Shown in pieces: positions 1 to 14,952 of a stretch of DNA of 64,000 nucleotides (positions are counted from its first letter, which is position 1; each line of letters starts with the position of its first letter). The notes below the pieces were generated by a model. It was not told where the DNA came from, did not search any database, and saw nothing but the letters and a program-made list of their open reading frames with translations. The position numbers and the translations under genes are program-made. Origin of the DNA: Bradysia coprophila (taxonomy: Eukaryota; Arthropoda; Insecta; Diptera; Sciaridae); NCBI RefSeq assembly GCF_014529535.1, contig NW_023504014.1, positions 1,860,001 to 1,924,000 of the forward strand, in the 5' to 3' direction.

Positions 1-3000
1 CAAAAATATGTACAAATTGATATGTGTGATAATAACCGTTTTATTGACTCAGTATTTCCATTCAATTCAAACTGAATTGTCAAACTGTACTTTTATTTGA
101 ATGAATGGTACGATTTGCGACACAGCGTATGTGTATGTGCATAACACAGAAAACAGATGTACGATTTATGTCTCGACCACCACACTGTTGATCCAATTTT
201 GCTGTTGAAAAATTCTTTTATAAAAAAAATCTTTGCCACATTATTTACATTTAACAACACCAGCAAACAATCGGAACAATACAGTTCCGTTCGGATGAAT
301 GATTGACACATTTCGTGCAAATTCCAAGTGCAAATCTTGTTATAAAGCATTTTCAATCGAAAGTGATTATGAGTCATCTGATTGTTAAAATCTATTTGCG
401 AAAATAGATATAAAATCGTCTGTCGTATCCACTGGAAATTGTGAATCAAAATGCGGTCTATTCCATATGGTAAAGTGACGTTTAAAACGTCAAACCAACG
501 TGAGAAAAGAGTCCTAATTCTTGTTTTTCTTCTTAACACAACTTAAATTGCTTTATTGAAAGAGAATTAAGAATAAAAAGGGATTTTTTGATCATTTCGT
601 TTATTACTTGGGTTTGACGTTTAAAACGTCAGTTTGACTTTTGATCCCAAAGGATCTATGCATTTTGATTAGACATATTATGAAGACATTGCTACTCTGA
701 AATGACTGTAACCCTAAGGCTTTTTTTTCAATCGAGCAATCATCGTTTAAACGATGGACGTACATCAGATGGAAACCATTTCCAGGGGATGCTTAAAAAC
801 TTCAAAGCCGTCGATTTGTTTTTAAAATGTGAAATGGTATTAAAGCGTGAAATATTGGAAATAATAACGACGGCGACGACAAAAAAAAAACCTTTCCCTT
901 CATAATGTATATGAGTGTGCTGCTGACGGAGTTATGAAGTTCGTTTCATTTTCTTCAAAATGAGAATAATTTCATGACAGCATTAAGAACTGACAAATGT
1001 CTTTTCCGAACAAATTCACGTAAGAAACCTATTAAATGTAATTTGAAACCCCGACAGAATATCGAATTACTCGCCATGGTGTGAGTATACGATGTAGTAT
1101 TTTAATACAATACCTTTGCGTGCTTCACATTTTCATTTTTTTTCTTCTTCTTTTTATATATTTTTGAACCGAAAATTTAATCATCCAAAGATAATTTGCT
1201 AAGAATAAGTAATCCCATAATACAATTTCTACGGAACAATCGGAGAGTGTGTTCGAAAATAATCTTAAACTCCGTCGCAAAATGCATATAGACGTGTGGT
1301 GTACACATATCGACCAGTATGATGTTAACCTATAAGGATAGTCCTAACAAGTTTGTTGTGTATTCGTAATTGAATATCACTGGTGTTGTTCAGCGACATT
1401 TTATTGAATTTAATAAACAACAGAGAATAATATAAATAGACTTTTGCACAATGTGCATGAGAAACGAAAAACAAGAGTAAATCTGCATACATAAGGTTAA
1501 GTTGTTTGAAACTGAAACGTTTTCCTTGTTTTGCCTTTTAAATTCAATTTCATGCAAATTAGATTTTCATTTTTATGTTGCATTTAGTAAAGTGAGTAAA
1601 TAATGCAGCATACGGGTTTGCGTTCAGACTTTCTTTACGATCTCTTAAAAGCGAAACAATTTTTGCAAAGAAACACAAAACTTTGTTGCGATTCATTGAA
1701 TGTATAATTGCATTTTCTGCATTTTATTATGTTGCGGTACAGTCCTGCGAATATGACCAGTATTTACACAATATAAAGCGAATACATTTTTGATACTTGA
1801 ACCCTAAATAAGAACTCCATTATTGAACCCTCGAATGTGCTCAACAAAGCCGACCTACCTTCGTAGGTGTAATTTAATATAATTGAATTCCATTGAGAGC
1901 ACCAATGATATTTCTATAAAAATTATTTTCAGTGCCAAGCCAATTCAGTGGTCGTCGTAGTTTCGTGTTAGCCAAGTATTTTCGCACAACCGAAGCAGTA
2001 TAAAAAACAGAAACCAATTTTGTTTTTACAAGAATCACTCGACCGTTGCATTTATTTAATATTTTCACAGTTCATTGCATTTTCCTATAATATTTTATTA
2101 TACGGGGCTTCGTGGGCTGAATGTAGTTTTAGTTGTAAGACGTTTCTTGATTGGACGCTATTCACTTTCTGAGTGAACTTGGAATATAACAATAGATTAA
2201 CAGGTACGACCATTTAAATTGTGGTAACTTTTGAACAAGCAAACTTTGTTCAAATTAGCGGTCCAGCTTTCATTCAACCATGTGTTTTATGGAATATGAA
2301 ACCAACGCTCAATGTTCCCACTCATGTTGCTTGCTGTAACAGATGTCCTTATAAATCTTGAAACACGAATATCGATAAAAATTCTTCTTTTTTTTAAATT
2401 TAATTAAACTTGAGGAGAGGAATATTTGGCGATGATTAAAGAACGTTTTATAGATCATAAATCGTCATAAACCGTTGACGTTATATTTAGTACCGTGCGT
2501 AAACGCCTTTGAAATTAGATTATCCACCAACGAACCGACCCCAAACATACTCATAACCACCGAAAAAAAATTTGTATTAAACCGTCGTCTAACCAAGATG
2601 ATAACAAAAGGATAAAATGGAATAAGAGGGATCTTCAACTGCATATGACATAAACCATTTTGATAAAATATGTATTTGGTCGACCAATTGACAAACCTCC
2701 CATTTTGTGAATCATGTGTACATGATTTTAGAAACCCCCCGAGGCTACCATTTAATTGAAATATACTCGTTTTCCCATTCATAGACTATTTTGCACAGCG
2801 AATGGAATTTAATATGGTAAATATGTTGTGCATCCATACAGATAAAACTTTTCATCTTTAACACTTTGGGACGGTATGGTTGAGCGCCTTTCACACGATA
2901 AAATAACCGAACGTTATTGCAAGAGTATAACTGCATTGCAATTGTTCCATGATAAATGAATGCAATATAACCGATTGTTGTGTATGATATGCGTCATAGG

Positions 3001-6000
3001 GGTTATTATTACAGTGTTTATCTATGGGGATATAAATGACTTTTTTTCGGTGTGATAAAATATTTATTAAAAATCTAACGCACACGAACAATAACAAAAC
3101 AGCAAGAAAAAAAAATTTGGTAATGTTTGTCTTTCGCCGAATGCGCCACTAATGCGGTGCGTTTCGCTTACCATTATATTTCATAAATTTATTGGACAAT
3201 CATACTTATATGTGATTGATAAATGTGTTTTTAATTTTTTTCTATATTTTTCTACATAATGTCTCCCACTGAGAGTTTACTTTATTACACATAGATATTA
3301 CGTTACTGGGATACTCTGGGAGTATAATTAATCATAATAATGCTGGAGGCAGTTTATAATGCTGCGCTTCTCAAACATACATAAAAAAAAATTATTCTTT
3401 CTGTGCTGAAGGGTCAATTAGTTAGTCATATTAATTAGTTGGTGAAATACGACTTTATAAAGGCAAGGCCATAGGATTATTTCTTTCTTCGTTCTATTTC
3501 GGCATTTAAAGACTCGAATACAATTATAGCTAACACTTCCATTCAAATAAATTTTGAAAGAATTAAAATCTTTGTTGGAAAAATATGATCAAAAGAACTA
3601 GGATCCCACCTCTTGGCTTGGTCAGGTCCCTTGGCTGAGTTAATTTATAGAAATTTTAATAATTCATTAATTATTCTAGTCTTCTTATCAATCTTTCTAC
3701 ATCGTGTTCATCTTTAAACAGCACAATTTCAAAAAAAAAACTCGTGTTAATTACGGCTCTCGCTTCGCTCTCACCGCAAACTCTTACAAATTTTCGCTTT
3801 TATAAGTTGTTACAAAATAAGAAAGAGAAATTCATTTCTGTCATAAGACCCTGACTTTCAATCAACGGAATTATTAAACGAAGTAAGTCGATCACGAAAA
3901 AAAAACGTTTTTTTTTGGGGGAAAGGTACATATCGACGATGTATGCCGTATGAATCCCACCAAGGAAATGAAATAATGCGCAAATTTGACACCTAAATAC
4001 ACAAAACCCATTATTTATGAGCACAATATTTATACGTTTTGTGACAAAACATTAAAATTTCGAACAAAGCGTGTAAAAAAAGGTTCGAAAAATCTTATTG
4101 CAAACAATGGACATTCAATATTTGGGAGAGAGAAAAATTTTTAAAAATAAAATAAAAATGGAATGTCATTTTCCATGGATATTTTTTCGAATTTCATGGT
4201 CATTTAGAGAAATCTGTGTGGGCTTATTTATTCTTTGTTCAATGATTGAACCATCTTCGTCTACACATTCTACGAAATAGGTAGACATTTCTCTAACAAT
4301 TGGAAGGATAACTTAGACTGCAATATGACGAATGGTATGAAAGTGTGGAAAATATGAGCTGGGTATGGGGTAGATTATAATCACTAGAATAAGTTATAAT
4401 TGAAAGATGGTGGTGGCAGAGAGTCGTTTAATTTTTAACATCAAAATGGTATCTGTCTGAAAAATAGCGCTCGAACCGACTAAATGTGAAACGCAACTGC
4501 CTTTGATGATAGCAGATTATAAGTTCAATGTTAAAGTTCATTTCGGAGAATTTTCTTTATAAATGTAATGTAAATTACGGTTGGCTCAGTTGATGTTACC
4601 CGCTGATCTGGCTTGGGTAATTAAAATGAAACTCATTAAATTTTACAAAATAGATGCTCTATTAGCACCGAAACCATGTTGAGCCTACATTGATCTATGG
4701 AGAAGTGTGTGGATGAACGATTTGACGAGCATAAAATTTAAGTCAGTTGTTGAATATGAAAGACGTGTTCAGTTGGTGAATATTTCCTGTGATATTTATC
4801 CAGTAGAAAACAGTTTTACATTGGTAAGTTGTTGGAACTACGGTTTTGTTTAAGACATATTTGAAACTGTGCAAATGTGAGTCAAGATTTTTGTAGATCT
4901 TCAAGATTTTAGAAAATTTTTGTAGATCTATCGCTTCGATAGGTTGATCCTATTTTATGTAACGTTGCCTTATTATTGTACTATTTATTCGAACAAACGT
5001 AATGTTAATAACGGATTAGCCTAAGAAATGAATTCTAAAGTTTAGAATGAATGATCCATCAAAATATTTGATTTTAACGACCTAAATCTCGTTAAAACCA
5101 TGTAACATGCCAGACTATGCCAGACATAAATGATTTTACACGGCAACAATTTTGTTGAATTTATTTTGGGTAACATTAGAATGAACGAAATGCTATTCGA
5201 AAAAAGACAATTATGATTGACACATACGAAGCGTTTCAAAACTTGTATAAGTCCTTAGCCACAGAACAAAACAGACAGGTTAATCTTCATAATAAAATAA
5301 AATATCGACTGGCCTGTACGAGATTTAATGTTTTTTCTTTCTTCCTCTGTTGATTTTTTCAATTCATAAAAGTTTTATGGGAAATTTATTGGAATCGATT
5401 TTTTTTTATATAAATTCTATAATTCGATAGAAATGACTTCTTTTTATACATTCAACGAACCCAAACACCCACAAATATAAATATCAGAAATTTAAAGACC
5501 GATACGGCTGGCCATTTCATTTAAAATTATCATTCTGCTTCCACTTTCTGTCACTGGGTTAAACGAATTTTTATTTTGTTTCAATTAGCGAATCGCCAAA
5601 ACCATCGAAAATCCCATAATTTTTAATTAAGCAAACATAAACACGCCAGACGGTTTAGCAAGTATAATCGTTGTCCTCTTATCTTAGTGTTTGTTTTTAG
5701 TGATTTACTCTTTTTTAACTTCTTTGTGCCTGCTGTAAGATTTTTTTTTGTGTGTTGTTTCACGATCGCTTTTTTTTCTCTCGTATATATATATCTCGTT
5801 CGTTGAATCGCTATATGCATCTTGATGGTCATTATGTTACCCACTTGGTTTGTTCAAAATATGCTTTGCTTATAGATATTTTTCAATTTATACAAACGAT
5901 TGGTAAGAGAGGACCTGCAGCTACACAATATTTAACATTTTGCTGTTGATGTTCTTGTAAGAAAAAAAAAGAAACATTTCGATTGCATACGATTATAGAA

Positions 6001-9000
6001 GTATATATGGAAGGTATATACATATCTAGATGTTTAACAAGCCTCGTGTATTAAACCGTGTGCTTGCCTATAAATAACAAGGTTGTTTTAGCTCTCTTTT
6101 TTTGTTTGGTCTTTGAAAACACTATATGTGGTCAGAATAAGACAGATATTTATTTAGCTCGTTATGATTTAATTCGAACGTTAATTTTTTCGGTTATAAT
6201 TTCGGATGCAATGTTATTACCATGAGTAATACGTTTTCGTTCATATTTGAAATAGAGTGGACACAGTTGGATTTTATTGTAACATTTCCCCGAAGTCATT
6301 CATTTCCTTGTGTTTAGTATTTGTTTTTATTGCATAATATACCCTAAACTTAACTCATATCGAAACAGAGTACGAGTGTATTACTAACGGTTAATGACTA
6401 GGATTTTCCATTAAAAAAAAAATTAATTCGAAATTTCCACAAAATGAAATTATTAACCAAACAAAAGCGAGTCGTGCTGCAGATATTTGAGCATTACAAG
6501 AGACATATTGTTGGTCGTGATATCCCTATGCATTTACAAAAGACAGAAGAACTTTGTCGTGACTCGTGACTACTTAAAAATAAAGCAAATGCCTCAGATG
6601 CGATTTTTTTTTTAATTTTAAATTTATGAGAAGAATTTTAGCACGAGATACACAGACTTGTTTGTTTGTGTTATATCATATGTTGTATACCAGTATTATG
6701 TGCTTTACTGTCATCACTTGGCATCAAATATACTTAGATAAAATGTAAGTACTGAGACTGGTACGAGTAAAATTGAAATATTGACGGTGGATAGATAAAT
6801 AAAATATTGCACCAAAGTATTCAGAAGGATGAACAATAAGTGAGATAGCGCCAAGATAGCAACCTCAGAAATATTTTTCCGTTTACACAAAGAAGTGAAT
6901 ACAAAACAATATTTTCCATTACTGAAAAACTTATGGATATATGTACGGATCGTAATGATTGTGGTTAGTGTACCATATACATATATCTATATACCTTCAT
7001 GACGGTGCAGTTATGGCATTTTTGCTTTTATTCATTTTTATTTGTAAAATATACAAAAGACTGAAACACACAACAAACCATCTCAACCTTTTTATCATTT
7101 TTACACAATGCATACTGTGTGTAACCTACACACTTTCGGTGGAGTCTTGGAAAAAGTAAAAATAAAATGTGTGTGCACCACTAAAGTGTACCAGAGAAAA
7201 CATTCATAACAGCAAAACGGTAGCTTTTTCTCAGATGGATGATGGCATTTTCGATATTAGCAAAAGCTGTTTCTGCATTGCCAGCAATTTTTTTTTTGTG
7301 CTAACTTATCTGAGGCTTTTATTGGATGTGCAATAATATTCCTAAAAGGTTTTCGTATTTTTGCCAGTCATTTTTTTTTATGACAATGGGAATGAAAGAG
7401 TTGTTTGACATATGAAATAAGTAAATGCGAGTGCCATACAGGAAATACTTTGGATAAAAAAATGCAACAAATTAGAATGTTTCAGACCCATGGAAAGAGT
7501 CGTATGTCGTATGGTACCATTAAAGCAAAAAAATAAATAAACAAACAAAACAAATGAAACCCAAAACAGTAGCAAAAACAACTGAAAACCATTTTGTTAT
7601 AATTTCCTGCGTTTGAAAACCCATTTTTAATTTTAAAGCATAACAAATAAACAACCCCATAAATAAATCGACACCACACATCATTCAAATACACATTTCA
7701 AATCGACTGGCATTAAATAAAAACACAGGAAAAAAGAATAATAAAAGTCGAGAAAGAACGACACACATTTCCGTGTGTGTATGTTGCGGTGCAAACGATC
7801 AAATTGTGGATAAGTCTCATTTTTTTTTTTTCAAATGAACTGAAATCAAGACGCTGACTCACATGTATTCATTTATGGTTTTCTTTTTCTTGGCAAACCA
7901 ATACGTATTCCATAATAAATAAAAAATATTTTTTGTAAGGCTCAGTACTTATTTATGGTAAAGAATGAAATAATAAAAAAAAATGCAAAAGCAGTCGAAT
8001 TCAGAGCCCAGCCAGACACCAACAATATTTAAATAAACTTGCAATAAAAAACAGCGCACAACTTACAACAACAACCAAACAAAAAAATATTAACAGAAAT
8101 AAAACGTACAAATGAACCATGTCAAAGCACAATATGTAACACACGAAGGCGTTTTTTTTTTTTGTTGTACTGAGGAGATGTATTACTTCTCAAGTTTGCA
8201 ATTTATCCTGAACTCGTATTTACGCGTGATTTATTGTGCACCAAAATGTCAGATGTAAAGTAAAGTGTTCATTCACAAAAGATGTGCGGTATAATTTTAT
8301 GGGCTGTACCATGTCTAATTTATTAAAAATACGAATCATAGGGCTGATTCGTTTTCTTAATGGACCGCAAAAATACTCATTTTTATGTAGATATATGGGA
8401 GCAGTGTGTGCATACAACGTTACTGAATCGGTCTGTATTTTTGCTTCTGTTTAACACTTTTAACCATATTTTTTCTCTCTCTCTCCTTCGCTTGCTTCAA
8501 TTACAATTTCAACGAGAATTTAATTATTTAATGATCCATATTTGGTGTAAATGCTTTTTTTATCGTTAATAATTTTGTTACCATAATTAAGTTTTCAATT
8601 TGTTTTCGTTGAGAAATTATTTATGTACGACGCGAACGCTTTCGACCGATAATCATCAATTATAATAATGGCGGTGAGGGATTTTTCATATTAAGTTAAT
8701 TATGCGTGCGTACACAAGAAAAAAAAAGTTTTTTTTTTGTTGTTGTTGGGTGCTCTACTTCTAGTCTGTTTCTGTACCAACACAGCTAATTTGCTTAATT
8801 TCAAAGCAATTTTCTTCTATCGTAAATTGATTTACACAATTTACATAATTAACAGCATACGAAAACAAGTCATGCTGAATTCACACATAGTGACTGGGGT
8901 TTCTTGGTTTACTGTAAGCCACATTTTGAGCTATTTTGACTAACATTTTAGCGATGTATTGACTCTTTTAAAGCCTGGAAGGTAGGTAATGCATTAGATT

Positions 9001-10683
9001 GTACCTTTATGTGGTCACTGAACATTTGTATTTTTGTACAACCAATTCAAGTCTAACCCGTAATATTCACTGCCTTCATAAATAAAGTTGTGAACATTTA
9101 TTGGAGACATAAATGGCTTTCAAATTGAATTTGATTTTAGTTGAAAATATCTAGCTGAACAAACAGAAACAATGAGCTGAAATGTATACGGACCAGATGA
9201 CTTGAATCAAACAATTAAAGTTGTAGATCGAATCACAGTTTAGAAATTCGACCCGGCAAAGCAATTCTACGAATATTTGTTCTCAAACAAAGTTGTGCGA
9301 AAAGTTTCATAATTTATTTCCGTAATGTAATCAAAAAAGTTTTTTTGTTAAGTTGATAAGGCCTATCGTGATTCCGTTGACTGGATATTGCTGTTCAAAA
9401 CTTTGAAATGCATCTCTTGACATCTTTGTGTGAAGTCAAACATTCGGCGGAGAATGTTGTGATTCTATGTAAAATAATCACATAATACAAACCGAACTCA
9501 ATGACTCGATTATTAAGAACTTGACGAACATGTTGGCTCTCTGACAGTCTTTTAAAATGTTTCATTAATTTATGTTCAAAATTTCGGAGTTGCGTTATCG
9601 TGCCCCATACGAACATAAAACGATTAAATTTATAAACAAACATCAAGCGACATTTACATTAAAACATTTTATTAATTCAATTTGAAAAAACCAATAGTAC
9701 ATTAAAGCACTCGACGATGTCAACTTTTTAAATGTTAAAAAGGAACTCAACGACGACAAAAAAAAGTCACATTTCATTTCACCCATCGTCGTAAACCCAT
9801 AACACTTTGAAGAACATCGTGAACGACTAATGGCGGGTATAATAATATTTTCACACAAAAATATGATGTTCGAAGCTATTAACATCACCAGGCATTGCAT
9901 ATAACACGCTTTCAGGGAAATACTATGTGACTGGAATAATTACAGATAAAAATGCAATCGACGATAATTGCTTCAGCTCATTAAAATGCATATTTGTCAC
10001 TCTTGTATATTGGTCGTGATTATGACCATACATGACGTGAATCAGAAAATCATGGAATAGGGGGGGTGCCTGATAACAGACTTCGTTCTTTTTTTGTTCA
10101 TGATTTTTTCACCGATTGTTCTACTGAAAAAATACCGTTGAATGCAGTTAGATGAAAAGGAAAATTGACGCATTTTTGTTGGGGTACATACAGCATTCAG
10201 TAAACACAAATGACAAATAGATTTAGTTCGGTGCGGATTATTATTTCATAAAAAAAAAATTCTGAACAAACATGTGATGGTGTTTCTCTTCATTTTAATA
10301 AACAAATATTGAATGAACTGTACCACCGTTTACTAACTAACGTGAATAAATTAGGGGAAAACATTAAAGCGGTCTAATTACCACAAAGAACTTAATTTAT
10401 TGGTACATAAACATTATGTAAGAGACATGGGAGATAAGGGAAAACTCTTAATATTGTGAGAATAAATACTTAAGAAATACATAATATGCACTCACGTTGT
10501 CATAATTACTCAGCCGACTATTCAGTCGGTTTGAACAGTAGAATTGGGATGGTGGAATAGTGTTATTTATAAAAGCTATTTTGCTAGCTAGGTAGTAAAT
10601 GAGATTGTTTTGCGCACTAGATTGTATCAGCAACACATCGTGTGCACAAAACCCCTATTTATTAACGTGTCAGAAACAACATC
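1..10683. other. Long non-coding AT-rich stretch
   Basis: No open frame here exceeds about 105 codons and none resembles a known protein or has exon-like codon use flanked by good splice sites. The DNA is AT-rich with many A or T runs (for example near 7290, 7820 and 8155) and a few CA/GT-rich bits. The only organised element seen is the foldback at about 455-660. Because the next gene to the right (RYK) lacks its signal-peptide exon, this could be its upstream region or first intron; that is inference. Confidence 0.6.
455..660. repeat. Foldback element with palindromic TGACGTTTTAAACGTCA-type subterminal motif
   Basis: Each end carries a copy of TGACGTTTAAAACGTCA, itself nearly palindromic (about 475-491 and 613-630). 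Outside it are inverted flanks of the type GGTCTATTCC and GGATCTA. The interior of about 120 bp is unrelated AT-rich DNA. A second element with the same subterminal motif and TCTATTC flank lies at 58597-58800. No coding capacity. It looks like a non-autonomous DNA element (MITE); the exact ends and target duplication are not clear. Confidence 0.55.
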
Positions 10684-11086
10684 CAGGGCCTATTTTTGGT
10701 AATTTTTTTGGAAAATTTTTACCAAAATTTCCAAAAAATTGCCAAAAATTTCTAAAAGCTGAGATCGTCCAAAAACCGAATTTTTCCACAATTTCGAACA
10801 GTTTTGGCAACTCATGAGCTCAGCCTTGTGTTTTAGCCGGCCCTCAACGATTTTGGTTGATTCTTGACACTATCAGCTTTCAAATGAAGTCGAGTATGAT
10901 TAATTTGATAGATGAGAGCGTCAGTAAGCACACAAAATCATTTAGAGCCTGCTAAGACACAAGGCTGAGCTCAGGAGTTGCCAAAACTGTTCGAAATTGT
11001 GGAAAAATTTTTGGACGATCTCAGTTTTTGGAAATTTTTGGCAATTTTACCAAAATTTCCAAAAAAAAAACCAAAAATAGGCCCTG
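10684..11086. mobile_element. hAT-type MITE (CAGGGCC ends) with perfect 8-bp target duplication
   Basis: The element begins CAGGGCCTATTTTTGG and ends with the inverse complement of that sequence. It is flanked on both sides by the direct repeat ACAACATC (10676-10683 and 11087-11094). The arms (about 10684-10836 and 10955-11086) form an imperfect inverted repeat built largely of AAAATTTCC/GGAAATTTT-like words, separated by a unique loop of about 120 bp. An 8-bp duplication with CAGGG ends is characteristic of the hAT superfamily. It has no transposase, so it is non-autonomous. Confidence 0.85.
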
Positions 11087-14041
11087 ACAACATCTGCTGT
11101 GATCACCACAAGATAACACAATTTTAGTCAAAAGATTCATTATTTTCATGCAAAAACAATCGTCAAACTACAGTGGCTAACTTTCCACCATACTTTCAAG
11201 TTTAAAAGTGTTTAACATGTCAAATGTCAGTACAAGCTTCTTATATATGACTGTGTTTAGAATGTTAAAAACTGTTGTTGCATTATACCTTGTACAGAAA
11301 AATGCGGTCTACGCCAATTTTGTAGATTGTGAAATATACAAGAACGAGAGATTCATACGATGGATTTCATATCCTTGCTCTTTCCATTTTTTCCTTCCCT
11401 TTGAAATTGTATATCTCTACAAGGAAAGCTACAAACGATTGGGAAAAACTGTCAAACCATCTCCGTCGACTCCTCACTGAGTATGTTGATAGGATTTATT
11501 GTTTATAATTTCCATTTTTATTGTTAGGGTTGTTTAGCATCACCTTCCATTTCAACACAACAAAAATCGTTAATGTGGAACACATGTCTGAATAAATTTG
11601 AAGTGAAATTTGTAACCTGGGAGCAATATAGAAGACCTAAAACAGCCAAAATTTATTGAATTGAATTTACGAAAGTGAATTAACAAGAAACGTAATTTAA
11701 TAAGATGTGAGAAATGATTTGAAATGCTTGGAAACAAGACAAAAGTAAGTGTTGGAGAGAACACAACGGGCCTGGCAAAGTTTCAACGGATCTGGTACTT
11801 TGTGTACCATTATACGATTGAGTTGCAATTGTAAAAGGGATTATAAATGATAAATAGTCCTTGTAACTCTGAAATGTACAAAGCGAATCAAGGTAGTGTG
11901 GTACTCAACTGACATGAATATGAAATTTAAAAACAATCTGTATAATGCGAATCAAAGAAACATTAAAAAACTTTACCAAGTACACATCAAACTCTTTTCC
12001 GATTTCCATATTCTCTATGCAACAACATCTTCACAACTATTTAATTCATTCACTAGCTCTCAAACAATAGCCTCCGATATTAACATTGTTACCACATAAT
12101 AAAAGCACGGAAAAAAAGAGAAGAAAATGTTCTAAACGATTTTTGTTTTTATCATCATCTCCGAATAATATATACATAAACAGGTACAGTGCAGCATAAA
12201 ATAAACAGAGTATCACGAATTATTCAAATAAATGTTATTTCATACAAGAAGTTAAATTCCGTGTACAAACAGTCAGTACCACCAAACATTGTTTGCATAA
12301 TAAAATACAGAATTTTTTTTTTTCTTCTGTTGTTTCTTCTTCAAGCAACGGCACATAAAACTCGACGAGAGAAAATATCAAATAACAATTTCACGTTTTA
12401 AAGCCAACGCGTTATAGTGTGAAATGGATGGAGCAGAATCATTTTTTCGTTTCTTTTTTTATTTATCGACTTTATGTTGACTTAAAACCACACTTTTATC
12501 TCCATCATTCTCGAGTGATACAACAATTTTTATTAGGCTTAATCAAACAAAAAAAAAGAAAATTAATTACAATTGTGGACCTACACAGAATCTGTTAAAA
12601 AAATGAGACGAGAAATTTCGTCACATTCTAATGCTTCATCACTTTTCTTATAATATGTCAATCGCAGTCCATTTCACACGATTTTTTTTCTTTCTTCCTA
12701 TTTTACTTGAGCCAACAAGGCAGTCATAACTCGTATGCTACGAACGAAACCTCTCTTAAATAAATAGCAAGCAAAGAAAAATATTGAAACAGAAAACAGC
12801 ACCAAACGGTAAGTCACGAAATCTCATTATCGTTGCAATGTGGTCTTCTGCGGCAAGAACGAAAAATAAGAAGAAAAAAAAAATAAAACATAACAGAGTT
12901 CAAGACGTTGTCTTTACTGATTAACATCGACATCGTCTCTATTTTTTGGTTTAATTAGCTGTGAAATGTGTATCGTGAAGATTTTTATTGTCTGTTTGGT
13001 GCTGCCATATTCTTATAGCTTGGAAGTCTCACTGGTAATAACGAATGAACCAAAAATATATATTATAAAAATGTACACGAAGCTGGTGGTTTAGGCTGAG
13101 GTTTACGCTGTTTAAATGATTGTTTTGGATTTATTTGTGTAAATTTATGAGATTATTTCGTTCAGATTATGTGAAAAATTTATGTGAAACATAGTTAATG
13201 TGGAAGGATTGTGCAAGATATGTCATTAAGATAGACGAATTTAAGCAAACGTAATTGAATTTGACTGAATGACATTAATCTAGAAATGAAAACGAAATGG
13301 CATGAGCGATAAGTTACGACTGCTAGTTGACTTGTTGTTCTATTACCCCAAACGACTATAAGAACGAAAAAAGAAAAATAGAATGTCAACGGAAACAAAT
13401 ATTAATAAAATGTAAAAAGAATGGAATGGAAATACTCTCTACGCGCTTGTACGACTGAAAGTTCTATAACTTATCTTCAGCTTTTTTTTTTAATTTTATT
13501 TCGTCTTAATTTCCGCCTTTTTATCGCTTATCGTTCGGTCTTAATAACCTTTGATCTAATTTATTACAACAAAATTGAAATGAAAATATGAAAAACTACA
13601 TTCAAGTTTATTCAACCGACATTTACATCTTTAACAGAAGATACACCAATAAAATCTGGAACATTATTTTGTGTATTTCAGTTTGAGGCATCTAGTCATT
13701 GATTGAATTCAAAAATTGAATGTTTTCTACCGATCAGGTGAACTTAAGCGGACCTGTTATTGCAGATTATGTCAATTCGTGAATGCAGTTTCCATGACTT
13801 TCATTGTAGAACAGTTTCTTTGATACTCTTCATTTTACAGTTTCATTTCACTGGCAGGCCCATCCATTAAAACTTCGAAATCATTTATTGTGACTAACGT
13901 TTACCACGGGTAAAAAGTTGGACATTACATTTTCTCGGGTGACTTGTGGCCCTCGCTGTTCTCTGGCCAAAAGCAACACCCTCGAAATGCAATTTCCAAC
14001 TTTTATTCCCTCAATGAACAAATAACTATTAAACCTTTCAC
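11087..14041. other. Non-coding stretch, no feature recognised
   Basis: AT-rich DNA with homopolymer runs. No convincing exon, RNA gene or repeat was recognised between the two CAGGG-type elements. Confidence 0.5.
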
Positions 14042-14952
14042 CAGGGCCTATTATTTGGGAATCGATTTTGGGAATATTTGGGAATATTTGAGAATATTTG
14101 AGAATATTTGAGAATATTTGGGAATATTTGGGAATATTTGGGAATTTTTGGGAATATTTGGAAATATTTGGGAATTTTTGGGAATATTTAGGAATTAATT
14201 CCAAAAAATTGATCCTTTTGAATAAATTCTGCCAAAATGTTAGGTTTCTTTTTTTGTATTGTTATCAACCAGGCTTTATGAGTCGTGTCTAAATGCCACT
14301 GACATTTAATGAGAAGTTTTTTTAGAGGGTATTCTTTTGAATTTCGACTGACCGAAATCAGCCCCATTTTTTTCGGAACTTTCTTATATGTAGTGGTAGT
14401 ATATAAGAAAGTCCCCGAAAAAATAGCGCTGATTTCGGTCAGTCGAAATTCAAAAGAAAGCTAAGAGTAGCTGTTCACGAGTGACTTAGGAATATACAGC
14501 GACATTACAGCAGGTATTTTCTATCGTATACATTTCTTCAATCTTCTACTTCCCAAATATTCCCAAATATTTCCAAATATTCCCAAAAATTTGGAACCTC
14601 GGACGTAATGTGCTTGACGTGATTAGGCAATGTCAATGCATATTCCTTATGAACAAAGTGTTATTTTCATTGCACTTAACACTTAAATCTTTTGGGGTTC
14701 CTCCATCGGCTTAAAACAGGTCATTTTGTGTATTAAAAAGTTTATAAGGATAATATCCACTGATCGTTCAAATATTTAAAGGGTAGTTCCTGAGTGAAAA
14801 GACATCTGCGTCTCTACAGACGACTTCTTCACTTCAGTTCAATATTTGGGAATTTTGGGAATTTTTGGGAATTTTTGGGAATTTTGGGAATTTTTGGGAA
14901 TTTTGGGAATTTTTGGGAATTTTGGGAATTAATTTCCCAATCTTAGGGCCTG
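14042..14952. repeat. CAGGGCCTA-ended foldback element with GGAATATTTG repeats
   Basis: The left end reads CAGGGCCTATTATTTGGG. The right end, inverse complemented, reads CAGGCCCTAAGATTGGG, so the ends are diverged inverted repeats of the family seen at 10684. The interior holds a run of about twelve GGAATATTTG-like 10-mers (14060-14200), inverse CCCAAATATT words near 14550-14585, and a GGAATTTTTG run (14840-14935). The 8-bp flanks (CCTTTCAC and CCTGATGC) match only partly, so the insertion is old or the end is misplaced. A separate hairpin is nested inside. Confidence 0.55.
14332..14459. repeat. Long near-perfect hairpin nested in the 14-kb element
   Basis: Arms of about 58 bp (14332-14389 and 14400-14459) are near-perfect inverse complements around a loop of about 10 bp. 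The arms include TTCGACTGACCGAAATCAGC and CTTTCTTATAT. This could be a tiny MITE inserted in the surrounding element, or a transcribed hairpin. No target duplication is evident. Confidence 0.6.

Noticed and set aside
13881..14292. Open frames with YSQIFPNIPK / GNFWEYLGIF repeats
   Set aside because: Product of the GGAATATTTG tandem words inside a foldback element.
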